Source of the DNA: Variovorax boronicumulans
Lineage (GTDB): Bacteria; Pseudomonadota; Gammaproteobacteria; Burkholderiales; Burkholderiaceae_C
Length of the DNA: 64,000 nucleotides
Direction of reading: 5' to 3'
NCBI RefSeq assembly: GCF_030812215.1
Contig: NZ_JAUSSG010000013.1
Coordinates: 1 to 64,000 of the forward strand
Below the pieces are notes generated by a model that saw only the letters and a list, made by a program, of their open reading frames with translations, did not search any database and was not told the DNA's origin. Position 1 is the stretch's first letter. The number at the start of each line of letters is the position of its first letter. This document shows, piece by piece, positions 33,412-41,884 of the stretch. The position numbers were made by a program, and so were the translations under genes.

Positions 33412-35354
33412 GCGATCCCGCACTCGGTCTTTCGATGCTCGGCCTGATCGTGGTCGTGATCATGCTCGGCTTCCCCACGGCGTTCACGCTGATGGGCCTC
33501 GGCATGTTCTTCGGCTTCATCGCCTTCTACGACCCCGCTTCGCCCTGGCTCGACAACAAGGTCTTCGACCTGATGGTGCAGCGCGCCTTCGGCGCCATGA
33601 CCAACGAGACGCTGCTGTCCATTCCGCTCTTCGTGCTGATGGGCTACGTGATGGAGCGCGGCGCGCTGGTGGACAAGATGTTCCACAGCGTTCAGCTCGC
33701 CTTCCGCCGCGTGCCCGGCTCCCTCGCGGTGACGACGCTGATCGTGTGCACCTTCTGGGGCATCGCGAGCGGCCTGGTCGGCGCGGTGGTGGTGCTGATG
33801 GGCGTGATCGCAATGCGGCCGATGCTCAACGCGGGCTACGACACGCGGCTGGCCGCCGGTGTGATCACGGCCGGCGGCACGCTCGGCATCCTGATTCCCC
33901 CCTCGGTGATGATCATCGTGTACGCGGCGGTGGCCGGGCAGTCGGTGGTGAAGCTCTATGCGGCCGCGATGTTCCCTGGCTTCTTCCTCGCGTTTCTCTA
34001 CCTGGTCTACGTGATTGGCTGGGCCGTGCTGCAGCCGAAGGTCGCGCCCAAGCTGTCGCCCGACAAGCAGCGCGCCCCCATCACGCCGTGGGTCGCGCAC
34101 ATCGCGCAGAGCTATTCGCCGCGCATGCTGCCTGCGCTGTTCGCGGCGGTGGTGTCGCCGACGCGTGCCTTGCGCGGCGCGGCCGAGGGCGTGCGCATCA
34201 CCTGGTGGATGCTGCTGCGCAGCCTGCTGACCTCGCTGGTGCCGCTGACACTGGCTGCGGCGACGCTGGGCTCGGTGTGGTGGTACGTCACGATCTACTC
34301 GCAAAAAGACGCCAATGGGCCAGTCGCGGAGCAGCAGGCCACGCAGAAGACTCCGGGGGCGGCCGCGACACTGCCCGAAGCGCCTTCGTCTGCTTCCTCC
34401 GAGAGCGGCACAGGCCTGGCCGAACCGCCGACCGACGACGCGCCGAAGGAGGCCGGCTCGGACAGCGGCCTGCAGGAGCCGCCCGGTGGCGTCGAGGAAC
34501 CACCCGGCAGCGAAACTGCCGCGGCGCCTCCCGCGGCGGAAGGCGGCCTTCAACAGCTCGGCGAAGCGGTCGAAGCACCGAAGACCGCCGCCGTGCCCGA
34601 AGCCTTCTACACGGGCTTCCTGCTCGCCAGCCTCTTCACGCTCGCGCTGCTCGGCTGGTACTACTGGCGCATGGATGCGGAGCAGTTCGAAATCCTGCGC
34701 ATGCTGGTGTCGTCGGTGATGCCGCTCGCCACGCTCACGCTGGTCGTGCTGGGCGTGATTCTGTTCGGCATCACGACCGCCACCGAATCGGCGGCGGTCG
34801 GCGCGGCCGGGGCGTTTCTCATGGCCTGGCAGGCCGGGACGCTGGACTTCAAGAAGACCAAGGAGGCGGTCTTCCTCACGCTCAAGACCACCTCGATGGT
34901 GTGCTGGCTCTTCGTGGGCTCGGCGCTGTTCTCGGCGGTGTTCGCGCTGCTGGGCGGGCAACGCATCATCGAGGAGTGGGTGCTCGGCATGAACCTGTCG
35001 CCGCTGCAGTTTCTGCTGCTGTCTCAGGCGATCATCTTCATTCTCGGCTGGCCGCTGGAGTGGACCGAGATCATCGTGATCTTCGTGCCCATCTTCCTGC
35101 CGCTGCTCGCGCACTTCCAGATCGACCCGCTGCTCTTCGGCGTGCTGGTGTTCGTGAACCTGCAGGCTGCGTTCCTCTCGCCGCCGGTGGCGATGTCGGC
35201 CTTCTATCTGAAAGGGGTGTCGCCTTCGCACGTGACGATCAACCAGATATTCGCCGGGATGATGCCGTACATGCTGATCGTGATCCTGTGCATGGTGTTC
35301 ATGTACATCTGGCCGGGGTTGACGTTGTGGCTGCCGCAGTATTTGTACGGTTGA
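33408..35354 (+). CDS. TRAP transporter large permease (DctM family) with a large internal insertion
   Basis: The large membrane subunit that carries Na+-coupled transport, here 648 residues against about 430 for typical DctM. Family motifs are present on both sides: GMFFGFIAFYDP, LSIPLFVLMGYVMERG, TAGGTLGILIPPSVMIIVYA and, after the insertion, TATESAAVGAAGAFLMAW. Residues about 247-425 are extra. They hold one predicted helix (about 265-293), a Pro/Ala/Glu/Gly-rich linker (about 300-393) and a second helix (about 402-420). The reading frame is open throughout, so this is not a frameshift. It overlaps dctQ by four bases. Confidence 0.93.
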   Translation: MSDPALGLSMLGLIVVVIMLGFPTAFTLMGLGMFFGFIAFYDPASPWLDNKVFDLMVQRAFGAMTNETLLSIPLFVLMGYVMERGALVDKMFHSVQLAFRRVPGSLAVTTLIVCTFWGIASGLVGAVVVLMGVIAMRPMLNAGYDTRLAAGVITAGGTLGILIPPSVMIIVYAAVAGQSVVKLYAAAMFPGFFLAFLYLVYVIGWAVLQPKVAPKLSPDKQRAPITPWVAHIAQSYSPRMLPALFAAVVSPTRALRGAAEGVRITWWMLLRSLLTSLVPLTLAAATLGSVWWYVTIYSQKDANGPVAEQQATQKTPGAAATLPEAPSSASSESGTGLAEPPTDDAPKEAGSDSGLQEPPGGVEEPPGSETAAAPPAAEGGLQQLGEAVEAPKTAAVPEAFYTGFLLASLFTLALLGWYYWRMDAEQFEILRMLVSSVMPLATLTLVVLGVILFGITTATESAAVGAAGAFLMAWQAGTLDFKKTKEAVFLTLKTTSMVCWLFVGSALFSAVFALLGGQRIIEEWVLGMNLSPLQFLLLSQAIIFILGWPLEWTEIIVIFVPIFLPLLAHFQIDPLLFGVLVFVNLQAAFLSPPVAMSAFYLKGVSPSHVTINQIFAGMMPYMLIVILCMVFMYIWPGLTLWLPQYLYG

Positions 35355-35545
35355 ACGGAGTGCTCAATTGCTCTGCTGTCTTCATAAACCAGCTTCCGAG
35401 ACCCAAGAAACCGTTGGGAGAATTTCAAGACGGCAACCACAACAAAGAAGGCTTCGACCAAGAGCCAAATATCTTCAGCCGCAAAAAAGGAAGGGGCCTC
35501 GATGCCATCGGCTCGACGGTCGGATGGGCCTACCTATTGAAATAG
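35355..35545. other. Gene-free gap with lower GC
   Basis: This 191-nt stretch between convergent genes is visibly less GC-rich than its surroundings. Neither strand has a convincing start with ribosome-binding site. No repeat, hairpin terminator or gene remnant was recognised. Confidence 0.4.
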
Positions 35546-37579
35546 TCAGCGCCGCCGCTCCACATACGGCCGCGCCTGCAACAGCACGATCCTGTCGCCC
35601 ACCGTCGCCCACTCGATATCCTGATCCACGGCGTTGAACGTGCGCTTCACGGCAGCACCCACACTGGCAAGCCGCACCACCAGCGCATCGGTCAGCACGT
35701 TGCGTCCATGCTCCACCGGCACCTCCTTCACCCCGCCGTCCTTGTCCAGCTGCAACGCCGTCTCTTCCGCCGACCGGCTGAGCACCTGGATCGCCTTCGA
35801 CCAGCTCGAATACATCACCTGCTCCGCCACGCGCTGCCCCTCGACCACGCGGATGCCGATGCCGCGCTTGGCCGAGATGTAGGTGACGTGCGGATGGCCC
35901 GCGTCGAACGGGTCGCGCGTGATCATCACGCCCGCGTTGGTCGAGTCGATGGCGGTCTGCACGAACACGCCCATCAGCACCGATTCGGCGCCGAAGCCCG
36001 CGGCGCTGCGGGCCTCCCAGGCCTCGGGATTGAACACCGAGGCCCAGACCTTCTTCACCGCGAGTTCGAGCGCGTCACCGGTCTTCACGTTGGGCACCGT
36101 CGTGTAGAGCCCCGCGCCGCTGAAGCCCGGCAGGTCTTCGGAGTTGGACGAGCTGCGCACGAACACGCCGCCACCGCCCAGTTGCGATTGCCACGCGGCG
36201 CGCCATGACGCCGCGGCAGCGGCATCGACAGGCCACTTCACGATCTCGTCGCGCAGTTGCGCGAGCGCCTTCTGCCGCAGTTGCGGATCGCTCGCGAAGC
36301 CGGGTTGCTGCTGCATGCGTGCGATGCGATCGGCCAGGCCGTTCGTTCGCATGAAGCGGTCGTAGTGGGCGAACGGAATGCAGAAGCCATCGGGCACCGT
36401 GGTCGACGGAATGCGCGCGGCCAGCACCGCGCCGAGGTTCGCGGCCTTGGAGCCGCACTGCGCGCTGTTGCGCGCGCGCAGCGACGCGAGCGGCAGCAGG
36501 CGGGTCTCGCGCAGGTCGGGCTTCACGGCCCTGTCGCTGCCGGGCACGGCACCGGTGGCCGCAGCGCGCACCGCACGCGGCGGGAGCGCCGCGATCTCTT
36601 CCGCGGTGAGCCGACGCAACTGGTAGCCCGATGCCGCGACCTTGAGCGCGACCCACTGTCCCGCATGCTCGCGAAGCACGGTCGCCGCATCGCGCACATA
36701 GGCGTTCGGAATGCCCCAGCCCTTGGCCAGAAGGTTGACGTGAGAGAGCGCGGTCGACGGCCGCTCGGTCAACACACCCGCGACGGGCGGCAGGCTGATC
36801 GGCACCTGGCGCAACACGGCGATGTCGTCGGGCAAGAGCGCATTCAGCCCCGATGCGTCGTCCACGATGCGCACGCGTCCCGTCGCGGTGCCGAGGTTCA
36901 TCGGCATGTAGGGCTGCTCCCGGATCAGCGCATCCTGGCTCACGAAATCGATGCCCGCTTCCTTCGCCACGCGTTCGTGCAGCGTGGAGTTGGTCTTGAA
37001 CTTCACGGGCGCGAAGAAGCTGGCCTTCACCTGGGCATCGGCCTGCTTCAGCAGCGGTGCGGTGAGCTGGTCGCCTTCCCAGAATTCGTACGTGAAGGTG
37101 CCTATGTTCTGTTGCCAGCTCAGCGTGCCAAACAGGAAGCGGCGATCGGGCACGAGGTAGTTGCGGTCGATCTCGCGCTTGCCCGCGCGCGGCGAGAGCC
37201 CGGTGTCGCGCACGAAGCGCACATGCAGCTGGTAGCGCGGCGTGTCGATGTAGTGGGTGCGCACCGGCCTGGCCTGGCGGTCGATGGCGAACAGCACATG
37301 GGCCAGTTGCATCGGCGTGCCGGGATCGTAGACGCGCGCCAGCGTGTCGAAGTCGCCCTGGCTGCGCAGCGCGGGCAGCGACGCGGCCACTGCGGGGCGC
37401 GGCACAGGCTGTGCAGCCGGGGCTTCGGGCGGCGGCTCGACCTGCCGTCGGTAGAAGGAAGGCTTGCCTGCGAGTTGCGCGTCGGCCGGCACAGGCGCGA
37501 TGGCCGCCGCGCACAACGCCAGTGCCGATAGCCAGACCGGCGCCTTGCGCGCCCGATGCGGGGTGCTGTTGTTCTTCAT
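35546..37579 (-). CDS. Exported PEP-synthase/glucan-water-dikinase-like protein
   Basis: A 677-residue protein of unknown function. Residues 1-35 form a signal peptide (basic start, WLSALALCAAAIAPVPADA). Residues about 40-250 are unassigned. A swivelling phosphohistidine-like segment follows (ALSHVNLLAKGWGIPN, candidate His280). The C-terminal half is a PEP/pyruvate-dikinase ATP-grasp domain: GSKAANLG (Lys378), FVRSSSNSEDLPGFSGAG near 470-487, QDIEWA near 650 and LLQARPY at the end. There is no PEP-binding barrel. The His-before-ATP-domain order matches plant glucan water dikinases, not PpsA. An ATP enzyme with an export signal is odd. Confidence 0.8.
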   Translation of the reverse strand: MKNNSTPHRARKAPVWLSALALCAAAIAPVPADAQLAGKPSFYRRQVEPPPEAPAAQPVPRPAVAASLPALRSQGDFDTLARVYDPGTPMQLAHVLFAIDRQARPVRTHYIDTPRYQLHVRFVRDTGLSPRAGKREIDRNYLVPDRRFLFGTLSWQQNIGTFTYEFWEGDQLTAPLLKQADAQVKASFFAPVKFKTNSTLHERVAKEAGIDFVSQDALIREQPYMPMNLGTATGRVRIVDDASGLNALLPDDIAVLRQVPISLPPVAGVLTERPSTALSHVNLLAKGWGIPNAYVRDAATVLREHAGQWVALKVAASGYQLRRLTAEEIAALPPRAVRAAATGAVPGSDRAVKPDLRETRLLPLASLRARNSAQCGSKAANLGAVLAARIPSTTVPDGFCIPFAHYDRFMRTNGLADRIARMQQQPGFASDPQLRQKALAQLRDEIVKWPVDAAAAASWRAAWQSQLGGGGVFVRSSSNSEDLPGFSGAGLYTTVPNVKTGDALELAVKKVWASVFNPEAWEARSAAGFGAESVLMGVFVQTAIDSTNAGVMITRDPFDAGHPHVTYISAKRGIGIRVVEGQRVAEQVMYSSWSKAIQVLSRSAEETALQLDKDGGVKEVPVEHGRNVLTDALVVRLASVGAAVKRTFNAVDQDIEWATVGDRIVLLQARPYVERRR

Positions 37580-37703
37580 GGAGTGTCCCTCTCGTTGCAG
37601 GCGAATTCTCGCTCGCGTTCCGGCGGGGCCGCACCGCGCCAAGTCCCGCCGGCAGCACTGCCATCGGCCGGCCGCTACAGTCGCCCGAAAGGAGCCTCTT
37701 CTC

Positions 37704-39062
37704 ATGCCCACATTCGACTTTGATCTCTTCGTCATCGGCGGCGGCAGCGGCGGCGTGCGCGCCGCGCGCATGGCGGCACAGACCGGCGCCCGCGTGGGCC
37801 TGGCCGAAGCCGCCGACCTCGGCGGCACCTGCGTCAACGTGGGCTGCATTCCCAAGAAGCTCTACAGCTATGCGGCAGGCTATGCCGAATCGTTCGAGGA
37901 GGCCGCGGGCTACGGATGGAAGTTGCCCGCCGAGCCGCAGTTCGACTGGTCGCACCTCAAGTCTCAGCGCGCGAAGGAAATCAGCCGGCTCAACGGCATC
38001 TATGCCTCGCTGCTGAAGAACTCGGGCGTCACGCTGATCACCGGGTGGGCACAGCTGGTCGACGGCCACACGGTGGAAATCGACGGCAAACGCCACACCG
38101 CGCGCCACCTGCTCGTGGCCACCGGCGGCACGCCTTTCGTACCGGAGATCCCGGGGCGCGAGCACATCGTGACGTCCGATGCGATGTTCGATCTCGACCC
38201 GTTCCCCAAGCGCCTGCTGGTGGTGGGCGGCGGCTACATCGCCTGCGAGTTCGCATCGATCTTCAACGGGCTGGGTTCGAAGGTGACGCAACTGCACCGT
38301 CGCGCGCACCTGCTCACCGGCTTCGACGACGACGTGCGGCAGTTCCTCGCGAACGAAATGGGCAAGGCGGGCGTCGATGTGCGGCTGAACTGCGAGGCCT
38401 CGTCGATCGCGCGCGGGCCGGACGGCCTGGTCGTGACGCTCGCGCGCGGCCAGCAGATCGAGGCCGACACGGTGCTCTTCGCCACCGGCCGGGTGCCCAA
38501 CACGCAGGGCCTCGGCCTCGAGGCAGCGGGCGTGAAGCTCGATGAGAGCGGCGCGATCGCGGTCGATGCGCACTACCGCACGTCGGTGCCGTCGATCTAC
38601 GCGGTGGGCGACGTGTCGACCCGCGTGCAGCTCACGCCGGTCGCGCTCGCCGAAGCCATGGTGGTGGTCGATGCGCTGTTCGGCAAGGGCAAGCGCCGCA
38701 TGGACTACGAGTTCATTCCAACCGCCGTGTTCACCCACCCGAACATCGGCACCTGCGGCTATACCGAGCTCGACGCACGCGCGAAGTTCGGCGAGGTGAC
38801 GGTTTTCTCCAGCGAGTTCAAGTCGCTGCGCCACACGCTCTCGGGCCGCAGCGAGCGCACCTTCATGAAGCTGGTGGTCGACAAGAAGAGCGACCGCGTG
38901 GTGGGCCTGCACATGGTGGGCGCGGACGCGGGCGAAGTCGTGCAGGGCTTTGCGGTGGCGATGCGCGCGGGGGCGACGAAGGCAATCTTCGACAGCACCA
39001 TCGGCATTCACCCGACGGGTGCCGAAGAGTTCGTGACGATGCGCGAACCGATGCCTGGCTAA
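37704..39062 (+). CDS. gor: Glutathione-disulfide reductase
   Basis: A cytoplasmic FAD/NADPH disulfide reductase of 452 residues that regenerates GSH. It has FAD-binding GGGSGG at the N-terminus, redox pair Cys43/Cys48 in GGTCVNVGCIPKK, a second nucleotide site GGGYIACEFASIF, and the C-terminal HPTGAEEF with the catalytic His. The start MPTFDFDLF is preceded by AAAGGAG. Arginine-rich HRRAHLL after the second fold agrees with NADPH preference. It is convergent with the reductase gene at 39059; the two stops overlap by four bases. Confidence 0.94.
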   Translation: MPTFDFDLFVIGGGSGGVRAARMAAQTGARVGLAEAADLGGTCVNVGCIPKKLYSYAAGYAESFEEAAGYGWKLPAEPQFDWSHLKSQRAKEISRLNGIYASLLKNSGVTLITGWAQLVDGHTVEIDGKRHTARHLLVATGGTPFVPEIPGREHIVTSDAMFDLDPFPKRLLVVGGGYIACEFASIFNGLGSKVTQLHRRAHLLTGFDDDVRQFLANEMGKAGVDVRLNCEASSIARGPDGLVVTLARGQQIEADTVLFATGRVPNTQGLGLEAAGVKLDESGAIAVDAHYRTSVPSIYAVGDVSTRVQLTPVALAEAMVVVDALFGKGKRRMDYEFIPTAVFTHPNIGTCGYTELDARAKFGEVTVFSSEFKSLRHTLSGRSERTFMKLVVDKKSDRVVGLHMVGADAGEVVQGFAVAMRAGATKAIFDSTIGIHPTGAEEFVTMREPMPG

Positions 39063-39964
39063 GCGACGGCCTTCTGCTGCTTGCCTTCGAGCAGCTTCAC
39101 CATCACGAACAGCACGCGGTTGGCCGGCGTGGGCACGCCGAGCGCTTCGCCGCGGCGCACGACCAGGCCATTGAGGTGGTCGATTTCGCTGAGCTTGCCG
39201 CGTGCGAGGTCCTGCGCTGTGGATGAGTACTGCGAGGGCATCGATTGCGCGATGGCGCGGATGGCCGCGTCGGTGTCGCCTGGAATGACGACGCCCTCGG
39301 CCGCCGCCACGGCGAGGCATTCGGCGACCACGTCGCGGATCACGTCGGCCACGCCCACGCCCTTCACGAGCTCGCCATAGGGCAGTTGCGACACCGCCGA
39401 CAGCGCGTTGTAGGCGCAGTTCAGGATCAGCTTGGCCCAGAGCGAGCCGCGCACGTTGCCGGAGATCTGCGTGGGAACGCCGGCGGCGATCAGGTGCTGT
39501 GCCACCTGCTCGCTCGCGCGTGAAGGTGCGATCACCAATTCACCGCGACCGTGGTGCTTCACATGACCGGGGCCCGCCATTTCGGTCGCCACGTAGACGA
39601 CGGCGGCAGCCACTTCGCTCGTGAGCACCGAGCGCACGCGCTCGTCGTTGTCCACGCCGTTCTGCAGCGTGAGCACCAGCGCATCGGGCGCGAGGTGCGG
39701 CTTGATCTGCGCGGCGGCCGACTCGCTGTCGGTGGACTTCACGCAGAACAGCACGAGGTCGGCGCCCTGCACGGCGCTCGCCTCGGTGCTCGCAGCGAGG
39801 CGCACCTGCTCGTCGAAGGTCTTCGTCTCGAGCCGCAGCCCGTTCGCCCTGACCGCCTCGACATGCGAAGGCCGCCCGATCAGCACCACCTCATGGCCCG
39901 CGCGCGCCAGCATGGCGCCGTAGTAGCAGCCGACTGCGCCGGCGCCCATGACTGCGACTTTCAT
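39059..39964 (-). CDS. panE: 2-dehydropantoate 2-reductase (ketopantoate reductase family)
   Basis: An NADPH-dependent reductase of 301 residues that makes pantoate for CoA synthesis, or a paralogue acting on another 2-oxo acid. The N-terminus MKVAVMGAGAVGCYYGAML is the nucleotide-binding loop. Catalytic Lys lies in SLWAKLILNCAYNALSA, and Asn/Glu sites in the C-terminal helical domain. Starting at 39964 puts the Rossmann motif at the N-terminus; an earlier ATG adds non-homologous residues. Burkholderiales often carry several panE-like genes, so the symbol is tentative. Confidence 0.85.
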   Translation of the reverse strand: MKVAVMGAGAVGCYYGAMLARAGHEVVLIGRPSHVEAVRANGLRLETKTFDEQVRLAASTEASAVQGADLVLFCVKSTDSESAAAQIKPHLAPDALVLTLQNGVDNDERVRSVLTSEVAAAVVYVATEMAGPGHVKHHGRGELVIAPSRASEQVAQHLIAAGVPTQISGNVRGSLWAKLILNCAYNALSAVSQLPYGELVKGVGVADVIRDVVAECLAVAAAEGVVIPGDTDAAIRAIAQSMPSQYSSTAQDLARGKLSEIDHLNGLVVRRGEALGVPTPANRVLFVMVKLLEGKQQKAVA

Positions 39965-40019
39965 CGATTCGTTTCCTTGGTTGTCCGTTCGACCGCAGAG
40001 GTTAGCGAAGCTCGCCGGT

Positions 40020-40928
40020 TCACGCTTCCACACCGCGCGACTTCAGTCCCTCGTCCATGATCCATTCGCGAAACGCCACGAAGGCCGGCAGGTCGAGCCG
40101 GTCCGGACGGTAGCAGAGGTAGTGCCCCTGGTCCACGCGCACCGGCGTGCCGCAGGGGCTCAGGAGCGATCCCTCGGCCAGCTCTTCCTGCACGAGGAGC
40201 TTGGGCACCAGCCCGATGCCCAGGCCATTGAGCGCCGCCTGGATCAGCGCCGAGTACTGCGCGAAGCGCGGCCCGGCCACCGTCTGCACTTCGGGCACGC
40301 CATGCTGCGCGGCCCACGCGCGCCACGCGGTGGGCGCGCCTTCGTGATGCAGCAGCGTGTGGCCGACGATGTCCGCCGGCTGCGCGATGCGATGGCGCCC
40401 TTCGACCAAAGCGCGCGCCACGATCAGCACGAACTCGCGCCCCGCGATGTATTCGGACACCACGCCTGGCCAGCCGTCGGGGCCGTAGCGGATCGCGGCA
40501 TCCACGCCCGCCGGAATGCCGTCGCTCGGCTCCAGGTGGCGACTGAAGCTCAGCATCACATGGCGGCTCTTCTGGCTGAAGGCCGGCAGGCGCGGAATGA
40601 GCCACTTGGTGAGAAAGGTGGGCACACTCGCGAGCGTAAGAAGGCCCGCGCCGGCATCGCCCGAGCGGGCCTCGAAGGTCGCGGTCTCGATGGCGCGCAG
40701 ACCCCCCGAAATCTTCTGCCAGTACACCCGTCCCTGCGGCGTGAGCTGCACACCGCGGCCGTTCTTCTGCAGCAGTTCGCGGCCGAGAAAGGCCTCGAGC
40801 CCCGCGATCTGTTTGCTCACCGCGCTCACCGTGATGCACAGGGCACTGGCCGCGAGCGTGATGCTTTGCTGGCGCGCCACCGCGTCGAAGGCCAGCAGCT
40901 CCTGGATGGTGGGGCAGTCGCGCTTCAT
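40020..40928 (-). CDS. LysR-family regulator (GcvA-like)
   Basis: A LysR-type regulator of 302 residues. The helix-turn-helix is AASALCITVSAVSKQIAGLE (about 27-46) and the effector domain follows. The segment FLGRELLQKNGRGVQLTPQG places it near the GcvA/AmpR branch. It is transcribed divergently from the six-gene importer operon beginning at 41117. The shared upstream region holds repeated GAAAGT/ACTTTC elements, so it is the likely regulator of that operon. Confidence 0.9.
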   Translation of the reverse strand: MKRDCPTIQELLAFDAVARQQSITLAASALCITVSAVSKQIAGLEAFLGRELLQKNGRGVQLTPQGRVYWQKISGGLRAIETATFEARSGDAGAGLLTLASVPTFLTKWLIPRLPAFSQKSRHVMLSFSRHLEPSDGIPAGVDAAIRYGPDGWPGVVSEYIAGREFVLIVARALVEGRHRIAQPADIVGHTLLHHEGAPTAWRAWAAQHGVPEVQTVAGPRFAQYSALIQAALNGLGIGLVPKLLVQEELAEGSLLSPCGTPVRVDQGHYLCYRPDRLDLPAFVAFREWIMDEGLKSRGVEA

Positions 40929-40945
40929 GCCTGGCTCCGGTTGAT

Positions 40946-41081
40946 GAAAGTTCTGTGAAAAACACTTTCCGATTGCTCAAGCATCGTCATCCAACTTTCA
41001 CCCATGGGTTCGTGTGTGCTTCCTAGAATTCGCTCGAACACGGCAGCTCGCCGTGCGCAAAAGGTAGAGCATCCGGAAAGT
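40946..41081. promoter_or_regulatory. Four GAAAGT/ACTTTC half-sites in the LysR/importer interval
   Basis: GAAAGT occurs at 40946-40951 and 41076-41081, and its inverse ACTTTC at 40964-40969 and 40994-40999. The first two form an inverted pair with a 12-nt spacer, a size typical of LysR sites. The repeats lie between the divergent LysR gene and the importer operon. Recognition by that LysR protein is inferred. Confidence 0.4.
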
Positions 41082-41116
41082 ATGCCGGTTGCGCAAGTCA
41101 CTCGGAGACCTTCACC

Positions 41117-41884
41117 TTGATTCGCGGCATCTCGCTCGTCTACGGCCTGTACCTGCTGCTGCCCATCGCCTTGCTGCTGGTCGGCAGCTTCGGCGGCAAC
41201 TGGACCAACACGCTGCTGCCCACGGGCATCACCGGGCAGTGGTACGTCGACCTGTGGCTGGACACCTCGTTCCGCAAGGCCTTCGTGAGCAGCCTGGTGG
41301 TGGCGATGAGCACCTGCGCGATCAACACGGTGCTGGCGTTGCCGCTGGCCTATGCGCTGTACCACGGCGCGCGGCGCGGCAGCAGCATCGCGGCACGCAT
41401 CGTGAGCGCCACACCCGTCGCGGTGCCGACGATCACGCTGGCCTTCGGCTACATGATCGTGTTCAACACCGACATCGCACCGTGGCTCGGCTCGATGCCG
41501 CTCCTGATCGCCGCGCACGCAATCCTCACGTTGCCCTACCTCACCAACACGCTGCTGACCGACCTGCGCCACCTGGACCTCGGCCGGCTCGAGCAGGCGG
41601 CTGCGACGCTCGGCGCCTCGGGCTGGCAGCAGTTCACCGGCATCGTGCTGCCGAGCCTGCGCCAGAGCCTGATCAGCGGGCTGGTGATGGTGGCGGCGAT
41701 TTCGGTGGGCGAGTTCGGGTTGTCGAACCTGCTCACGAGCTTCCAGAACCGCACGTACCCGGTGGTGCTGCTGCAGGCCTTCTATGGCGCGACAGGTTTT
41801 GCCTGCGCGGCGACGGTGATTCTTCTTGTGCTGGCGAGCGCGTCGGCCCTTCTTTCCTCTTCATTGGTGAAGCAACGCGCATGA
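41117..41884 (+). CDS. ABC transporter permease (PhnV/AEP-type), TTG start
   Basis: An inner-membrane permease of 255 residues from the iron/2-aminoethylphosphonate/polyamine-type family. It has about six hydrophobic segments and the EAA-loop AAATLGASGWQQFTGIVLPSL that contacts the ATPase. The start is TTG at 41117, with GGAGA eight bases upstream. It opens a six-gene unit. Together with the second permease at 44020 it would form a heterodimeric channel. Confidence 0.88.
   Translation: MIRGISLVYGLYLLLPIALLLVGSFGGNWTNTLLPTGITGQWYVDLWLDTSFRKAFVSSLVVAMSTCAINTVLALPLAYALYHGARRGSSIAARIVSATPVAVPTITLAFGYMIVFNTDIAPWLGSMPLLIAAHAILTLPYLTNTLLTDLRHLDLGRLEQAAATLGASGWQQFTGIVLPSLRQSLISGLVMVAAISVGEFGLSNLLTSFQNRTYPVVLLQAFYGATGFACAATVILLVLASASALLSSSLVKQRA

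Noticed and set aside
33309..35231. 640-codon open frame antisense to dctM
   Set aside because: The product is extremely Arg/His/Glu-rich, as expected from the opposite strand of a GC-rich gene. DctM motifs define the real strand.
33408..35354. Frameshift or two fused genes in dctM
   Set aside because: The frame is open throughout, the insertion is flanked by added helices, and DctM motifs resume in the same frame.
35355..35545. Extension of dctM or a small separate gene in the low-GC gap
   Set aside because: The dctM stop is clear and no start with ribosome-binding site is found on either strand.
36075..39320. 1081-codon open frame on the minus strand
   Set aside because: It spans the dikinase-like gene in another frame and gor in antisense, and has no domain motif.
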